The position numbers and the translations under genes are program-made. Below, piece by piece: positions 8,034-16,105 of a DNA stretch of 24,461 nucleotides. Positions within the stretch are counted from its first letter, which is position 1. Each line of letters starts with the position of its first letter. The DNA is from DASUPK01 sp963831605 (GTDB taxonomy: Bacteria; Actinomycetota; Thermoleophilia; Solirubrobacterales; 70-9). The DNA lies in contig CAWHQR010000015.1 of assembly GCA_963831605.1 (NCBI GenBank), forward strand, positions 1 through 24,461, read 5' to 3'. The notes under the pieces were generated by a model. The model was not told the DNA's origin. It saw nothing but the letters and a program-made list of their open reading frames with translations, and made no database searches.

Positions 8034-8773
8034 GCTTCGAGTTCCTCGCACCCGACGCGGCAGAACCGGTCAACGGGACCCTGCCGCTGCTTCGCAGCCC
8101 GATCGAGTGGACGCTTCGCGATCAGGGTGCGAACTTCACTGAACGCGCCGGCTGGAGGGTCGCGACCGACTACGGGAACCCGAGCGCCGAGCTGGCTGCC
8201 TGCCGGGACTCCGCCGGGGTTGCCGACCTCTCCCACCTGGGCAAGCTGGAGCTCCAGGCCGAGCCCGGCGTCACCTCGTCGATCATCGCCGAGCTGACGG
8301 GCGGAGGCGCGCTCGCGCCCGGGCGGGCGAAGTCGCACGACGGTGTCTGGTGGTGCCCGATGGCGATGGGCCGCGTGCTCGCACTGACCCCACCCGAGCG
8401 GACGGCGGAGGTTCGCGACCGGCTCGAGGCCGCTGCCTCCGCGGCTCCATTCGCCTCAGTGATCGAGATGACGGCGGCCTACGGATCAAACGCGTTGGTC
8501 GGCCCGCTCTCCCGGGAGACCTTCGCGCGGACCATGGCGCTCGACCTGAGAGCAGATCATTTCGCCGAGGGGGACTTCGCTCCGGTGTCGGTTGCCCGCA
8601 CCCCGGGGATGGTGCTCCGGCAGCGAGGCGATCAGTTCCTGCATCTCTTCGGTGCCGGATTCGCCCACTACGTCTGGACCGTCTTCGTCGACGCGGCGGG
8701 CCACCTGGGTGGCAGAGCGGTCGGCGTCACGGCGATCGAGGCGATCAGCACGGAGGAGGTCGCCCGTGCGTGA
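8030..8773 (+). CDS. soxG: Sarcosine oxidase / N-methylglutamate dehydrogenase gamma subunit
   Basis: A 247-residue SoxG-family protein (MgdD in the N-methylglutamate pathway). It has the aminomethyltransferase-like fold that packs against the alpha subunit. The segments NPSAELAACRDSAGVADLSHLGKLEL (about 49-74) and GAGFAHYVWTVFVDAA (about 208-223) match the family pattern of a short GcvT-like domain. Its start overlaps the soxA stop (ATGA) and its last eight bases overlap the GTG start of soxB, so the four subunits are translationally coupled. The gene order D-A-G-B differs from the more common B-D-A-G. The family is poorly conserved in sequence, so the identification leans on position and length as well as on the motifs. 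Confidence 0.87.
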   Translation: MSFEFLAPDAAEPVNGTLPLLRSPIEWTLRDQGANFTERAGWRVATDYGNPSAELAACRDSAGVADLSHLGKLELQAEPGVTSSIIAELTGGGALAPGRAKSHDGVWWCPMAMGRVLALTPPERTAEVRDRLEAAASAAPFASVIEMTAAYGSNALVGPLSRETFARTMALDLRADHFAEGDFAPVSVARTPGMVLRQRGDQFLHLFGAGFAHYVWTVFVDAAGHLGGRAVGVTAIEAISTEEVARA

Positions 8774-9984
8774 TCTGTTCCGAAAGCGCCGCATGTGGCG
8801 CCGCACGCCCGAGCTCAAAGACCGCTACGACGTCATCATCGTCGGGGGTGGTTCGCACGGGCTGGCGATCGCCTACTACCTGGCCCGCGATCACGGGATC
8901 ACTGACGTCTGCGTCCTCGAGCAGGGCTACATCGGCTCCGGAGCAGCCGGGCGCAACACGACCATCCTTCGATCGAACTACAAGACGCTCGAGGGCGCGC
9001 GGTTCTACGACGCCTCGGTGCGCCTCTACGAGGGCCTCTCGACGGAGCTCGGGTTCAACCTGCTCTTCTCACAGCAGGGCCATCTGACCCTGGCGCACAC
9101 CGATCGGGCGATGTTCGTGATGAACGAGCGCGCCGAGGTCAACCAGCTGGTCGGAATCGACTCGCGCGTGATCAGCCCGGAGGAGATCGCGAAGCTCGCG
9201 CCCGCGATGTCGCTGAAGCCCGACGCCGTGTATCCGGTGATGGGCGCGCTCTACCACCCGCCTGGCGGGATCATCCGGCATGACGCGGTGGTCTGGGGGC
9301 TCGCCAGCGGGGCCGACGCGGCGGGGACGGAGATCCATCCGTATCAACAGGTCACCGCGATCGAGCGCACGAACGGGCGGGCCAACGGCGTGGTCCTCGC
9401 CGACGGCAGGCGAATCTCCGCGGGAACCGTGGTCAGCGCAACCGCCGGCTGGAGCTCGACCGTCGCGGCGATGGCCGGGGTGGAGCTCCCGATCACCACC
9501 CACATCCTGCAGGCATTCGTGACAGAGGCGCTGAAGCCGTTGCTCGACATCGTCGTCGTGTCGTCGCAGATGCACGTCTACATCTCCCAGACGGACCGGG
9601 GCGAGTTCCTGGTCGGCGCCGAGATCGAGCCGTGGACCACCTACCGTCAGCAGGGCACCCTCACCTTCCTGCAGGAGTGCTCGCGGCACTGCCTCGAGCT
9701 GTTCCCCCAGCTCGAGCGTGCTCGCATCCTGCGGAGCTGGGCAGGGCCTCTGCGACATCACGCCGGACTACAGCCCGATCCTCGGCCGCACCGAGGTCGA
9801 TGGGTTCCTGATCAGCGCCGGCTGGGGGACGTATGGCTTCAAGGCGGCCCCGATCGTCGGCAAGACGATGGCCGAGCTGATCGCGACGGACGAGGTTCCG
9901 GGGCTGATCGACTCGTTCACGCTCGAGCGCTTCTACAAGGACCGGCTCGTCTCTGAGGTCGGGTCGGCGGCGGTTTCACATTGA
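8766..9984 (+). CDS. soxB: Sarcosine oxidase / N-methylglutamate dehydrogenase beta subunit, with one-base frameshift
   Basis: The beta (MgdA-like) subunit oxidises the N-methyl amine. The first 327 residues or so read in one frame from a GTG at 8766: GGGSHG FAD motif (27-32), GRNTTILRSNY (62-72), and IIRHDAVVWG with H172, which matches the histidine that covalently binds FMN in sarcosine oxidase beta. After RSWAG the frame is lost. The remaining conserved tail (LCDITPDYSPILG, GWGTYGFKAAPI, LIDSFTLERFY, ending AAVSH) continues in the frame shifted by one base up to 9984. Removing one base from GGGCC at 9744-9748 restores a 405-residue protein, the usual family length. The conservation of both parts suggests a sequencing or assembly error, though a true mutation is possible. 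The start overlaps soxG by 8 bases; an ATG at 8793 is the alternative. Confidence 0.88.
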
Positions 9985-10003
9985 GCCAGGAGGTCATGCG
10001 GAG

Positions 10004-11680
10004 ATGAAGACAAGCCTCGAGATCGCTCAGCAAGCCGAGCTGGAGCCGATCGACGCCATCGGCGCGCGGATCGGGCTCGAGCCCGACGAGATCGAGCCCT
10101 ATGGGCGCTACAAGGCGAAGATCTCGCTCGACGCGATCGACAGGCTCTCCGGCAAGCCGGATGCGAAGCTCGTCTGCGTCGCCGGGATGACGCCTACCAA
10201 GGCAGGCGAGGGCAAGACCACGACCTCGGTCGGACTGACCGAGGGCCTGGGCCAGATCGGCAAGAGCCCCGTCCTCTGCCTGAGAGAGCCGTCCCTCGGT
10301 CCCGTGTTCGGAATCAAGGGAGGTGCCGCAGGCGGCGGGCTCGCCCAGGTGGTTCCCATGGAGGACCTCAACCTCCACTTCACCGGCGACATCCATGCGA
10401 TCGGCGCCGCCAACAATCTGCTCGCCGCCCTGCTCGATGCCTCGATCCTGCACGGCAACCCGCACGACGTCGACGCCCTGCGGGTGCCCTGGAAGCGAGC
10501 CGTCGACGTGAACGACCGGGCCCTTCGAGCGGTGGCACTGGGACTCGGGGGTCCGGCCAACGGCTATCCGCGCGAGAGCGGATTCGACATCACAGCCGCC
10601 TCTGAGGTGATGGCGATCCTGGCAGTGGCGCGCGACATCCACGACCTCCGGAAGCGACTCGGCAGGGTCACCGCCGCCTACTCGCACGAGGGCGAGCCGG
10701 TGACCGCCGACGACCTCGGGGCCGCCGGAGCCATGACCGTGCTGTTGAAGGACGCGATCAAGCCGAACTTGATCCAGACACTCGAGGGGCAGCCCTGCCT
10801 GATGCATGCCGGGCCGTTCGCGAACATCGCCCACGGCAACTCTTCGCTGATCGCGGACCTGCTCGGCCTGAAGCTCGGCGACTACGTCGTGACCGAGTCG
10901 GGCTTCGGCTCGGACATGGGAATGGAGAAGTTCATCGACATCGTCTGCCGGGCCGGCGGGATCAGCCCCAGCGCAGTCGTCCTGGTCGCGACGGTGCGAG
11001 CCCTGAAACACCACGGGGGTCTCGACGAACCTGAGGGGGCGAGCAAGAAGCGGACCGGGGAGGCCATCGAGGCGGGGATGGCCAACCTCCACAGGCATCT
11101 CGGAATCGTCGAGGAATTCGGCCTACCAGCCGTGGTGGCGGTCAATCGCAGACCGGAGGACACCGATGAGGAAGTCGATCTGGTCAGGCGCCTCGCGGAG
11201 GAGGGCACCGCCGCCGCAGCCGCGGTCAGCACTGGTTACGCCGAAGGTGGCAAGGGGACGGCTGAGCTGGCTGAGGCGGTCGTCGATGCCTGCGACGGAC
11301 CCCGTGACCTCCGGCTGCTCTACGAGGATGGGGACGGAGTCAAGTCGAAGATCGAGACCATCGGGACCCGCGTCTATGGCGCAAACGAGATCGTCTACTA
11401 CCTCGAGGCGGAGCGGAAGATTCAGCAATTCACCGATCAGGGTCTCGCCCATTTGCCGGTGTGCATGGCGAAGACGCCACTCTCGCTGTCGGCGGACCCG
11501 GAACTGATCGGTGCCCCAACCGACTTCCAGCTTCCGGTACGGGATGTTCGCGCCTACACCGGCGCCGGCTGGCTGGTGCCCCTATGCGGCGCCATTCAGC
11601 AGATGCCGGGCTTGGGCAAGACGCCCGCCGCCCATAACGTGGATATTGATGCGGAAGGCCGGACGGTTGGCCTGTTCTAG
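10004..11680 (+). CDS. fhs: Formate-tetrahydrofolate ligase
   Basis: A 558-residue formyltetrahydrofolate synthetase, matching the usual family length of about 555. It interconverts formate, THF and ATP with 10-formyl-THF. The ATP-binding loop TPTKAGEGKTTTSVGL (63-78) is intact, followed by REPSLGPVFGIKGGAAGGG and NLHFTGDIHAIGAANNLLAALLD, both family signatures. The C-terminus carries the GAGWLVPLCGAIQQMPGLGK block. The ATG is preceded by GGAGG at 9989-9993, a 10-base spacer, and lies 19 bases after soxB. Following the demethylation enzymes it can convert the formyl-THF made from methyl groups to formate, feeding the formate dehydrogenase at the left edge, or run in the assimilatory direction. 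Confidence 0.96.
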   Translation: MKTSLEIAQQAELEPIDAIGARIGLEPDEIEPYGRYKAKISLDAIDRLSGKPDAKLVCVAGMTPTKAGEGKTTTSVGLTEGLGQIGKSPVLCLREPSLGPVFGIKGGAAGGGLAQVVPMEDLNLHFTGDIHAIGAANNLLAALLDASILHGNPHDVDALRVPWKRAVDVNDRALRAVALGLGGPANGYPRESGFDITAASEVMAILAVARDIHDLRKRLGRVTAAYSHEGEPVTADDLGAAGAMTVLLKDAIKPNLIQTLEGQPCLMHAGPFANIAHGNSSLIADLLGLKLGDYVVTESGFGSDMGMEKFIDIVCRAGGISPSAVVLVATVRALKHHGGLDEPEGASKKRTGEAIEAGMANLHRHLGIVEEFGLPAVVAVNRRPEDTDEEVDLVRRLAEEGTAAAAAVSTGYAEGGKGTAELAEAVVDACDGPRDLRLLYEDGDGVKSKIETIGTRVYGANEIVYYLEAERKIQQFTDQGLAHLPVCMAKTPLSLSADPELIGAPTDFQLPVRDVRAYTGAGWLVPLCGAIQQMPGLGKTPAAHNVDIDAEGRTVGLF

Positions 11681-11688
11681 CCGGAGCC

Positions 11689-12279
11689 ATGGCTGAGCTG
11701 GGCAGCCGAAAGATCGAGGAGGCGCTCGCCGCGCTGGCCTCACCGCGGGAGCCTGCAGCAGCCGGTGTCGCCTCCGCCTTGACAGCCGCCGCCGCGGCTG
11801 CCCTGGTCGAGCTCGCCGCCGCCCTCGCGGCCAACAAGATCGCAGCGCAGGACCGGAATGTGGGGGACGGCGCGGACAGGATGCGCGCTCTGGCGCAGCA
11901 GGCCGACAAGCTTCGGCGTCGCCTGCTTGACGCCGGCGACGAGGATGCGCGCACCTACGCTCAGGTCGCCAAGGCCAGGGAGGGGCGAGACCAGGCGAGG
12001 GCTCTGGATCGGGCCAGCGAGCCACCGCTTGCGATCGCGGAGGCTGCCGCTGCGGTTGCCGAGCGGGCCGCCGAGGTGGCCGAGGCCGGAGATTGGGCGT
12101 TCACCGCCGACGCGGTCGTTGCCGGGGAGCTCGCTGCGGCGGCCGCACACGGTTGCGCCCATCTCGTCGAGACCAACCTCGCGGGTGACCCGGAGGATCC
12201 TCGCCCGGCACGCGCCCGCGCCGCTGCAGACCTCGCTGCGCAAGCGAGCCGCACTGCGGCAGAGCACATGGCGCGCTGA
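11689..12279 (+). CDS. fchA: Cyclodeaminase/cyclohydrolase family protein, probable methenyl-THF cyclohydrolase
   Basis: A 196-residue, alanine-rich, all-helical protein resembling FchA and the cyclodeaminase domain of FTCD. Features are an N-terminal helix, EPAAAGVASALTAAAAAALVE (21-41) in place of the usual PxPGGGSxAA motif, DADARTYAQVAKA-like residues near 82-95, an AAEVAEAGDW segment, and AAHGCAHLVETNL (about 151-163). It starts 8 bases after the fhs stop. An enzyme hydrolysing 5,10-methenyl-THF to 10-formyl-THF is expected between demethylation and fhs, so context supports the call. The glycine-rich motif is degenerate, which leaves activity uncertain. The ATG at 11689 is the only sensible start. 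Confidence 0.72.
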   Translation: MAELGSRKIEEALAALASPREPAAAGVASALTAAAAAALVELAAALAANKIAAQDRNVGDGADRMRALAQQADKLRRRLLDAGDEDARTYAQVAKAREGRDQARALDRASEPPLAIAEAAAAVAERAAEVAEAGDWAFTADAVVAGELAAAAAHGCAHLVETNLAGDPEDPRPARARAAADLAAQASRTAAEHMAR

Positions 12280-12289
12280 GGGCCCACAC

Positions 12290-13084
12290 TTGGCTACGCT
12301 CGCTGCTGTGTCCCGGCCATCGCTGGTGGACGTTGCGGAGGCCGCGCTGCGTCAGCGGCTGGCCCCAGGCCGCGCGCGCCCGGGGGATCGCCTGCCGCCC
12401 GAGAAGGAGCTGGCCGACTCGCTCGGCGTCTCTCGAGGGACCCTCCGCCTCGCGCTGGAGCGGCTGGAGAGCAACGGCGAGGTGAACCGCCGGCAGGGCA
12501 GTGGCACCTTTGTCGGACGGGTGGCGATGCCCGCCGCCTTCAGCGAGGGCCTCGAGGTGCTCGAGTCCTATACATCCCTGGCACGCCGCCAGGGGGAGCG
12601 GCTGACCGCCCGCGACATCTCGATTGAGCAGGCGCGAACGCCCGGCTACGTCGCGGAGGAATTGGGAGTCCGTAGGGGAGTGAAGGCTCCGCTGATTCAG
12701 CGAACCCTGGTCGCCGACGACGCGGTGACGGCCCACATGCGCGACGTCGTGCATCCCGACATCACGATCCCCCCGACGGAAGAGCTCCGCTCGGCCCTCG
12801 AGGCCGGCAACATGATGCTGGACGTCCTCGTTGGAAACGGGGTCGAAATCGCGTTCGCGAGGACGCATGTGAACCCGCGGATGGTCGAGCCGGACAGCCG
12901 CCTCGGACAGGCGCTCGAGGCGACCAGGGTGACCGCCACCCTGGAGCTGGTCGAGGTCATGCACCTGGCGGACGGGAAGGCGGTGCAGTACTCCACCCAG
13001 GTGTTCCAGCCCGGTTCGATCGACCTGCACGTGATGCGGAGCCTCAAGCACTCACCCGGGGAGGACAGCCGGCCCAGCGGCTGA
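12290..13084 (+). CDS. GntR-family transcriptional regulator with UTRA ligand domain
   Basis: A HutC/FadR-type regulator of about 264 residues. The N-terminal winged-helix domain shows PGDRLPPEKELADSLGVSRGTLRLALERLESNGEV (about 30-64) and RRQGSGTFV. The C-terminal UTRA ligand-binding domain follows (about 85-250), with APLIQRTLVADDAV, VHPDITIPPTEEL and AVQYSTQVFQPGSIDL. The start is uncertain. TTG at 12290 has GAGGG about 7 bases upstream; GTG at 12308 would give 258 residues but has no visible ribosome binding site. It is the last gene of the soxDAGB-fhs-fchA operon and likely controls this operon and/or gmaS-mgsABC, perhaps in response to a glutamyl amide or methylated amine; this is an inference from position. 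It ends 11 bases before the convergent flavoprotein gene. Confidence 0.9.
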   Translation: MATLAAVSRPSLVDVAEAALRQRLAPGRARPGDRLPPEKELADSLGVSRGTLRLALERLESNGEVNRRQGSGTFVGRVAMPAAFSEGLEVLESYTSLARRQGERLTARDISIEQARTPGYVAEELGVRRGVKAPLIQRTLVADDAVTAHMRDVVHPDITIPPTEELRSALEAGNMMLDVLVGNGVEIAFARTHVNPRMVEPDSRLGQALEATRVTATLELVEVMHLADGKAVQYSTQVFQPGSIDLHVMRSLKHSPGEDSRPSG

Positions 13085-13095
13085 TCGCCCGCCTA

Positions 13096-14376
13096 TTAGG
13101 TCCAGGGGTACGGGCCCGAGGAGGCGAGATGTGTCTCGCCCAGCGCAAACCGGGCGAGCCTGTAGGCGTCGAGCCCGGACTCGCCGTCGAGGATCTCGTC
13201 CGCCGCGAGGCGGCCGAGCGCGAGCATCTTGAAGCCGTGCCCTGAGTCCACGATCACGTAGGCGTTCGGCAGCACCCAGTCGCAGACCGGATAGTTATCC
13301 GGGGTGTGGGTGACGATCCCGCCCGCCGGGGTGACCTGCCATTCGCCGCTGCGCCCGCGAAACCGCCGCAATGCCGTCGCGAGCCCGGACTCGAAGAACT
13401 CTGCAAACCCGGGCTCGGCCGCCTGTGCCGGATTGTCGGGCCCGTAAGGGTCGAGCTCCGGCTCGGCGAGCAGGACGGGAAGCCCACCGCCGGTCACTCC
13501 GGTTCCGGTCCGGCCCATGTGGAAGTAGATGCCCCAGGCCCCGGGGAGCAGCGTGCGCCCGTTGCGATCGGAGCACAGCCCGCCGCCCTGGTCGAGGTGG
13601 ACGACGGGAGCCTCACGTCCGGCGCGCCCGCCGAGGCCCGCGCCCGGAAGAGCAAACTGACCCTCCTGCGCCTTCCAGTATGAGATCAGGGGCTTGGGCT
13701 GCTCGCTGCCGGCGAGAGGGATCTCGGGGGACTGGCCCAGCATCTCCCAGAGGCGGGCTGCCCAGGGGCCGGGTGCCGCGACCAGCGCCTCGCATTCGAT
13801 CCTGCCCCCGGAGGTGAGCACGGCCTCGACGCCATCGGATCCGAGCTGGAAGCCGGTCACTTCAACGCCCTCGGCGACGCGCGCACCAGCGGCCCGTGCA
13901 CGCTCGGCCAGGTACCGCACCGTCTGCATGGCGTCCGCCCAGCCTCCCCGGCTCTCGTAGAGGACGGCCTCGACCGGCGCCTCCCAGTCGGGCCACGTCC
14001 AGGTCAGGTACTCACGGCAGCTATCCGCGCCCACCACCAGCTCCGACTCGTACCCCGCGCCCTCGTGTTGCTCGCGGATCGCCACCAGATCCTCGACCTG
14101 CGTCTGGGGGACCGCGGCGAGGTAGCCGACCTGCCTGAAGCCGTAGCCGTCAGGGTCCGCCTCGAACATCTCGACCGACTGCCGGATGAGGTCGGTGACC
14201 GCTGGGGAGCGGTAGTAATTGCGAACGATCCCACCGGCGATGCCCGAGGCGCCGGAGCCGATCCGATCCTTCTCGAGTACCAACACGTCGGCGCCGCGCT
14301 CGGCCAGACGCCAGGCCGCCGACAGGCCGTGGACGCCGCCGCCGACGACGACGTGGCTTGCGCCTCTCAGCTCCAC
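13096..14376 (-). CDS. DAO-family FAD-dependent oxidoreductase (copy 2 of tandem pair)
   Basis: A 426-residue single-chain flavoprotein of the D-amino-acid oxidase/SoxB superfamily. The FAD dinucleotide motif is GGGVHG (12-17), with LEKDRIGSGASGIAGGIVRNYY (34-55) just behind, comparable to the GRNTTILRSNY region of SoxB. The C-terminal FAD-contact region is PAGGIVTHTPDNYPV...DSGHGFKMLALGRLAA. The C-terminus ends in SSGPYPWT, close to SSSPYPWS of the upstream gene, so the two arose by tandem duplication. No SoxB-type RHDA histidine for covalent FMN is seen. The GTG start overlaps the upstream stop by 10 bases (GTGGAGCTGA). It is the last gene of the second glutamine-synthetase/mgsABC operon. 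Oxidation of an N-alkyl amino acid is likely; the substrate is unknown. Confidence 0.85.
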   Translation of the reverse strand: MELRGASHVVVGGGVHGLSAAWRLAERGADVLVLEKDRIGSGASGIAGGIVRNYYRSPAVTDLIRQSVEMFEADPDGYGFRQVGYLAAVPQTQVEDLVAIREQHEGAGYESELVVGADSCREYLTWTWPDWEAPVEAVLYESRGGWADAMQTVRYLAERARAAGARVAEGVEVTGFQLGSDGVEAVLTSGGRIECEALVAAPGPWAARLWEMLGQSPEIPLAGSEQPKPLISYWKAQEGQFALPGAGLGGRAGREAPVVHLDQGGGLCSDRNGRTLLPGAWGIYFHMGRTGTGVTGGGLPVLLAEPELDPYGPDNPAQAAEPGFAEFFESGLATALRRFRGRSGEWQVTPAGGIVTHTPDNYPVCDWVLPNAYVIVDSGHGFKMLALGRLAADEILDGESGLDAYRLARFALGETHLASSGPYPWT

Positions 14377-15656
14377 GGGTACGGGCTGCTCGAGACCGGG
14401 TGCAGATCACCGGTCTCGAAGCGCTCGAAGCGGAAGGGGTGGAGGAGGGAGGAGTGCTCGCCCTGGAGCTCGCGAGCGATCTCGCGCCCGACGGCGATCA
14501 TCTTGTAGCCGTGGTTCGAGTCGGCGGCCACGTAGACGTTCGGGAGCATCCGGTCGAAGACGGGGAAGTTGTCGGGGCTGAAGGCGCCCGCCCCACCGGA
14601 CCGCTCCTGCACGTAGGTTCGACGGCAGCCCCGGAACCGCTCCATGCAGTGGGAGAGCGCCGCGCACCAGAGATCCGGGAACCCCGGCTCCACGCTGCCG
14701 GTCGGGTACGGGTCCACCTCGAAGCTCGGGCCAACGGTCAGGGGCTGGGCGCCGCCCTGGACCGTGCGGCGATCCGGCTTGACGTAGATGCCCCAGGGCT
14801 GATCGGTGATCAGCTTCCCCTCGTCGTCGATCAGGGGGCGGTGTGAGTCGACGTGCAGCACCGGCGACTCTCGCCCGTCGTCGGTCACCAGCGTCGAGGG
14901 CGGGAGCGCCACCTCTCCCTCCTGCAGGTACCAGTACGTCCACATCGGCAAATCGCGCTCCACCGAGCCATCGGGCCCGTGAACGTCGATCCGGTCGGGC
15001 TGCCCGAGCATCTCCCAGAGGGAGGCGATCCAAGGGCCCACGGCGATGACCACCTGGTCGACCTTGATCTCGCCGGCATTCGTCTCGACGCGGTCCACGG
15101 CACCCGAGCCGTCGGTCGAGAAGCCGGTGACCTCGACCCCCTCGAGAATGGATGCGCCGGCCGCTCGAGCCTTGTCCGCCAGACCGAGCATCGACTCGCG
15201 GTTGAAGGCGAAGCCGCCGGTCTGCTCGTGCAGGCACGCCGTCAGCCCCTCCGCGCGCCAGTCGCCGAACAGAGCCCGCATGTGGGCCGACACCTCGTCC
15301 TCGCCCGTGTGGAGCTCCGAGGGGTAGCCGATCTGCTGCTGGCGCTCGAAGACCTCGGCGAGCTCCTTTTCCTGGGCTGGGGGACCGAGGGCGATGTAGC
15401 CCGAGCCGTGATAGCTGAGGCCCTCCGGATCCGACTCCCAGATCTCGACGCAGGCGGCCATCAGCTCCTGCATCGCCGGCTGGAAGTAGTTGTTACGGAT
15501 CACCCCGCAGGCGATCCCCGATGCTCCGGCCGCGACCCCGGATTTGTCGACCACCACCGCCTCCTCACCCGCTGCGGCGAGGTGCCAGGCGGTGGACAGC
15601 CCGTGCACGCCGGCGCCGATCACCAGGTGGCGAGCGGAGTCGGGCAGGGCCGGCAT
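14367..15656 (-). CDS. DAO-family FAD-dependent oxidoreductase (copy 1 of tandem pair)
   Basis: A 429-residue flavoprotein related to the downstream 426-residue protein. It has the FAD motif GAGVHG (14-19), then VDKSGVAAGASGIACGVIRNNYFQP (36-60), a central substrate-domain segment with ARAAGASILEGVEVTGFS (near 170), and a C-terminal SPDNFPVFDRMLPNVYVAADSNHGYKMIAVGREIA block. Both copies share the GVEVTGF, PWAASLWEMLGQ-type and PYPW ends, but the middle thirds differ clearly, suggesting different substrates or a heteromeric pair. The ATG lies 5 bases after the stop of the small unknown gene. In this operon it takes the place that the four-subunit sox/mgd dehydrogenase holds next to the first gmaS-mgsABC set. 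Confidence 0.85.
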   Translation of the reverse strand: MPALPDSARHLVIGAGVHGLSTAWHLAAAGEEAVVVDKSGVAAGASGIACGVIRNNYFQPAMQELMAACVEIWESDPEGLSYHGSGYIALGPPAQEKELAEVFERQQQIGYPSELHTGEDEVSAHMRALFGDWRAEGLTACLHEQTGGFAFNRESMLGLADKARAAGASILEGVEVTGFSTDGSGAVDRVETNAGEIKVDQVVIAVGPWIASLWEMLGQPDRIDVHGPDGSVERDLPMWTYWYLQEGEVALPPSTLVTDDGRESPVLHVDSHRPLIDDEGKLITDQPWGIYVKPDRRTVQGGAQPLTVGPSFEVDPYPTGSVEPGFPDLWCAALSHCMERFRGCRRTYVQERSGGAGAFSPDNFPVFDRMLPNVYVAADSNHGYKMIAVGREIARELQGEHSSLLHPFRFERFETGDLHPVSSSPYPWS

Positions 15657-15661
15657 CGGCG

Positions 15662-16105
15662 TCAGTGCTCCGGGGGCTCCCAGCCCTCGAGCACCTGGGG
15701 CTTCCAGTCCTCCCCGACGGTCTTGGATCCGTCAACCCACGGGCCCAGCTCGGGCTGGGGGAACTTCGCGTGAGGGCCCTTGAGCCGGATGCCGTATGAG
15801 TTCCCGGAGGTCAGGTGGGCGATCAGCACCTTGCGGGCGATCTCGTCCTCACTGCCCTCCGGGATCGGGAAGTAGATCCGCAGGAACGAGTTGGAGTAAC
15901 GATCGAAGACTGCGGGCGTGCCCTCCTCCTCCAGCAGCTCGACGTCCTCGAGCCAGTTCAGGTCCTTGCCCGGCGTCGCCGCCTCCAGGTCGATGTCCTC
16001 GATCAGCGAGATGTCCTCCTGGTACGGAAAGCGCTTGCCGGAGAGATACTCCGCGTCGATCGAGACGACCTTCTCGGGCTCACGGACGTCGCCGCCGTCC
16101 GTCAC
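15662..16105 (-). CDS. Conserved-looking acidic protein of unknown function, 147 aa
   Basis: I do not recognise this family. The protein starts with a GTG whose GTGA overlaps the stop of the upstream mgsC-type gene, so it is translationally coupled to it. The N-terminal 60 residues are strongly acidic and probably extended (ISLIEDIDLE, WLEDVELLEEE at 51-61). The centre looks folded: FDRYSNSFLRIYFPIPEG (67-84), then EIARKVLIAHLTSGNSYGIRLKG (88-110). The C-terminal end is rich in Pro and Trp (PELGPWVDG, EDWKPQVLEGWEPPEH). There is no signal peptide, membrane segment or cysteine. No equivalent occurs in the first mgsABC operon. It may be an extra subunit or assembly factor for the second synthase, or a partner of the two flavoproteins downstream. 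Confidence 0.8.
   Translation of the reverse strand: MTDGGDVREPEKVVSIDAEYLSGKRFPYQEDISLIEDIDLEAATPGKDLNWLEDVELLEEEGTPAVFDRYSNSFLRIYFPIPEGSEDEIARKVLIAHLTSGNSYGIRLKGPHAKFPQPELGPWVDGSKTVGEDWKPQVLEGWEPPEH

Noticed and set aside
13085..13095. Bidirectional terminator between the GntR gene and the convergent flavoprotein gene
   Set aside because: The 11-base gap shows no convincing hairpin.
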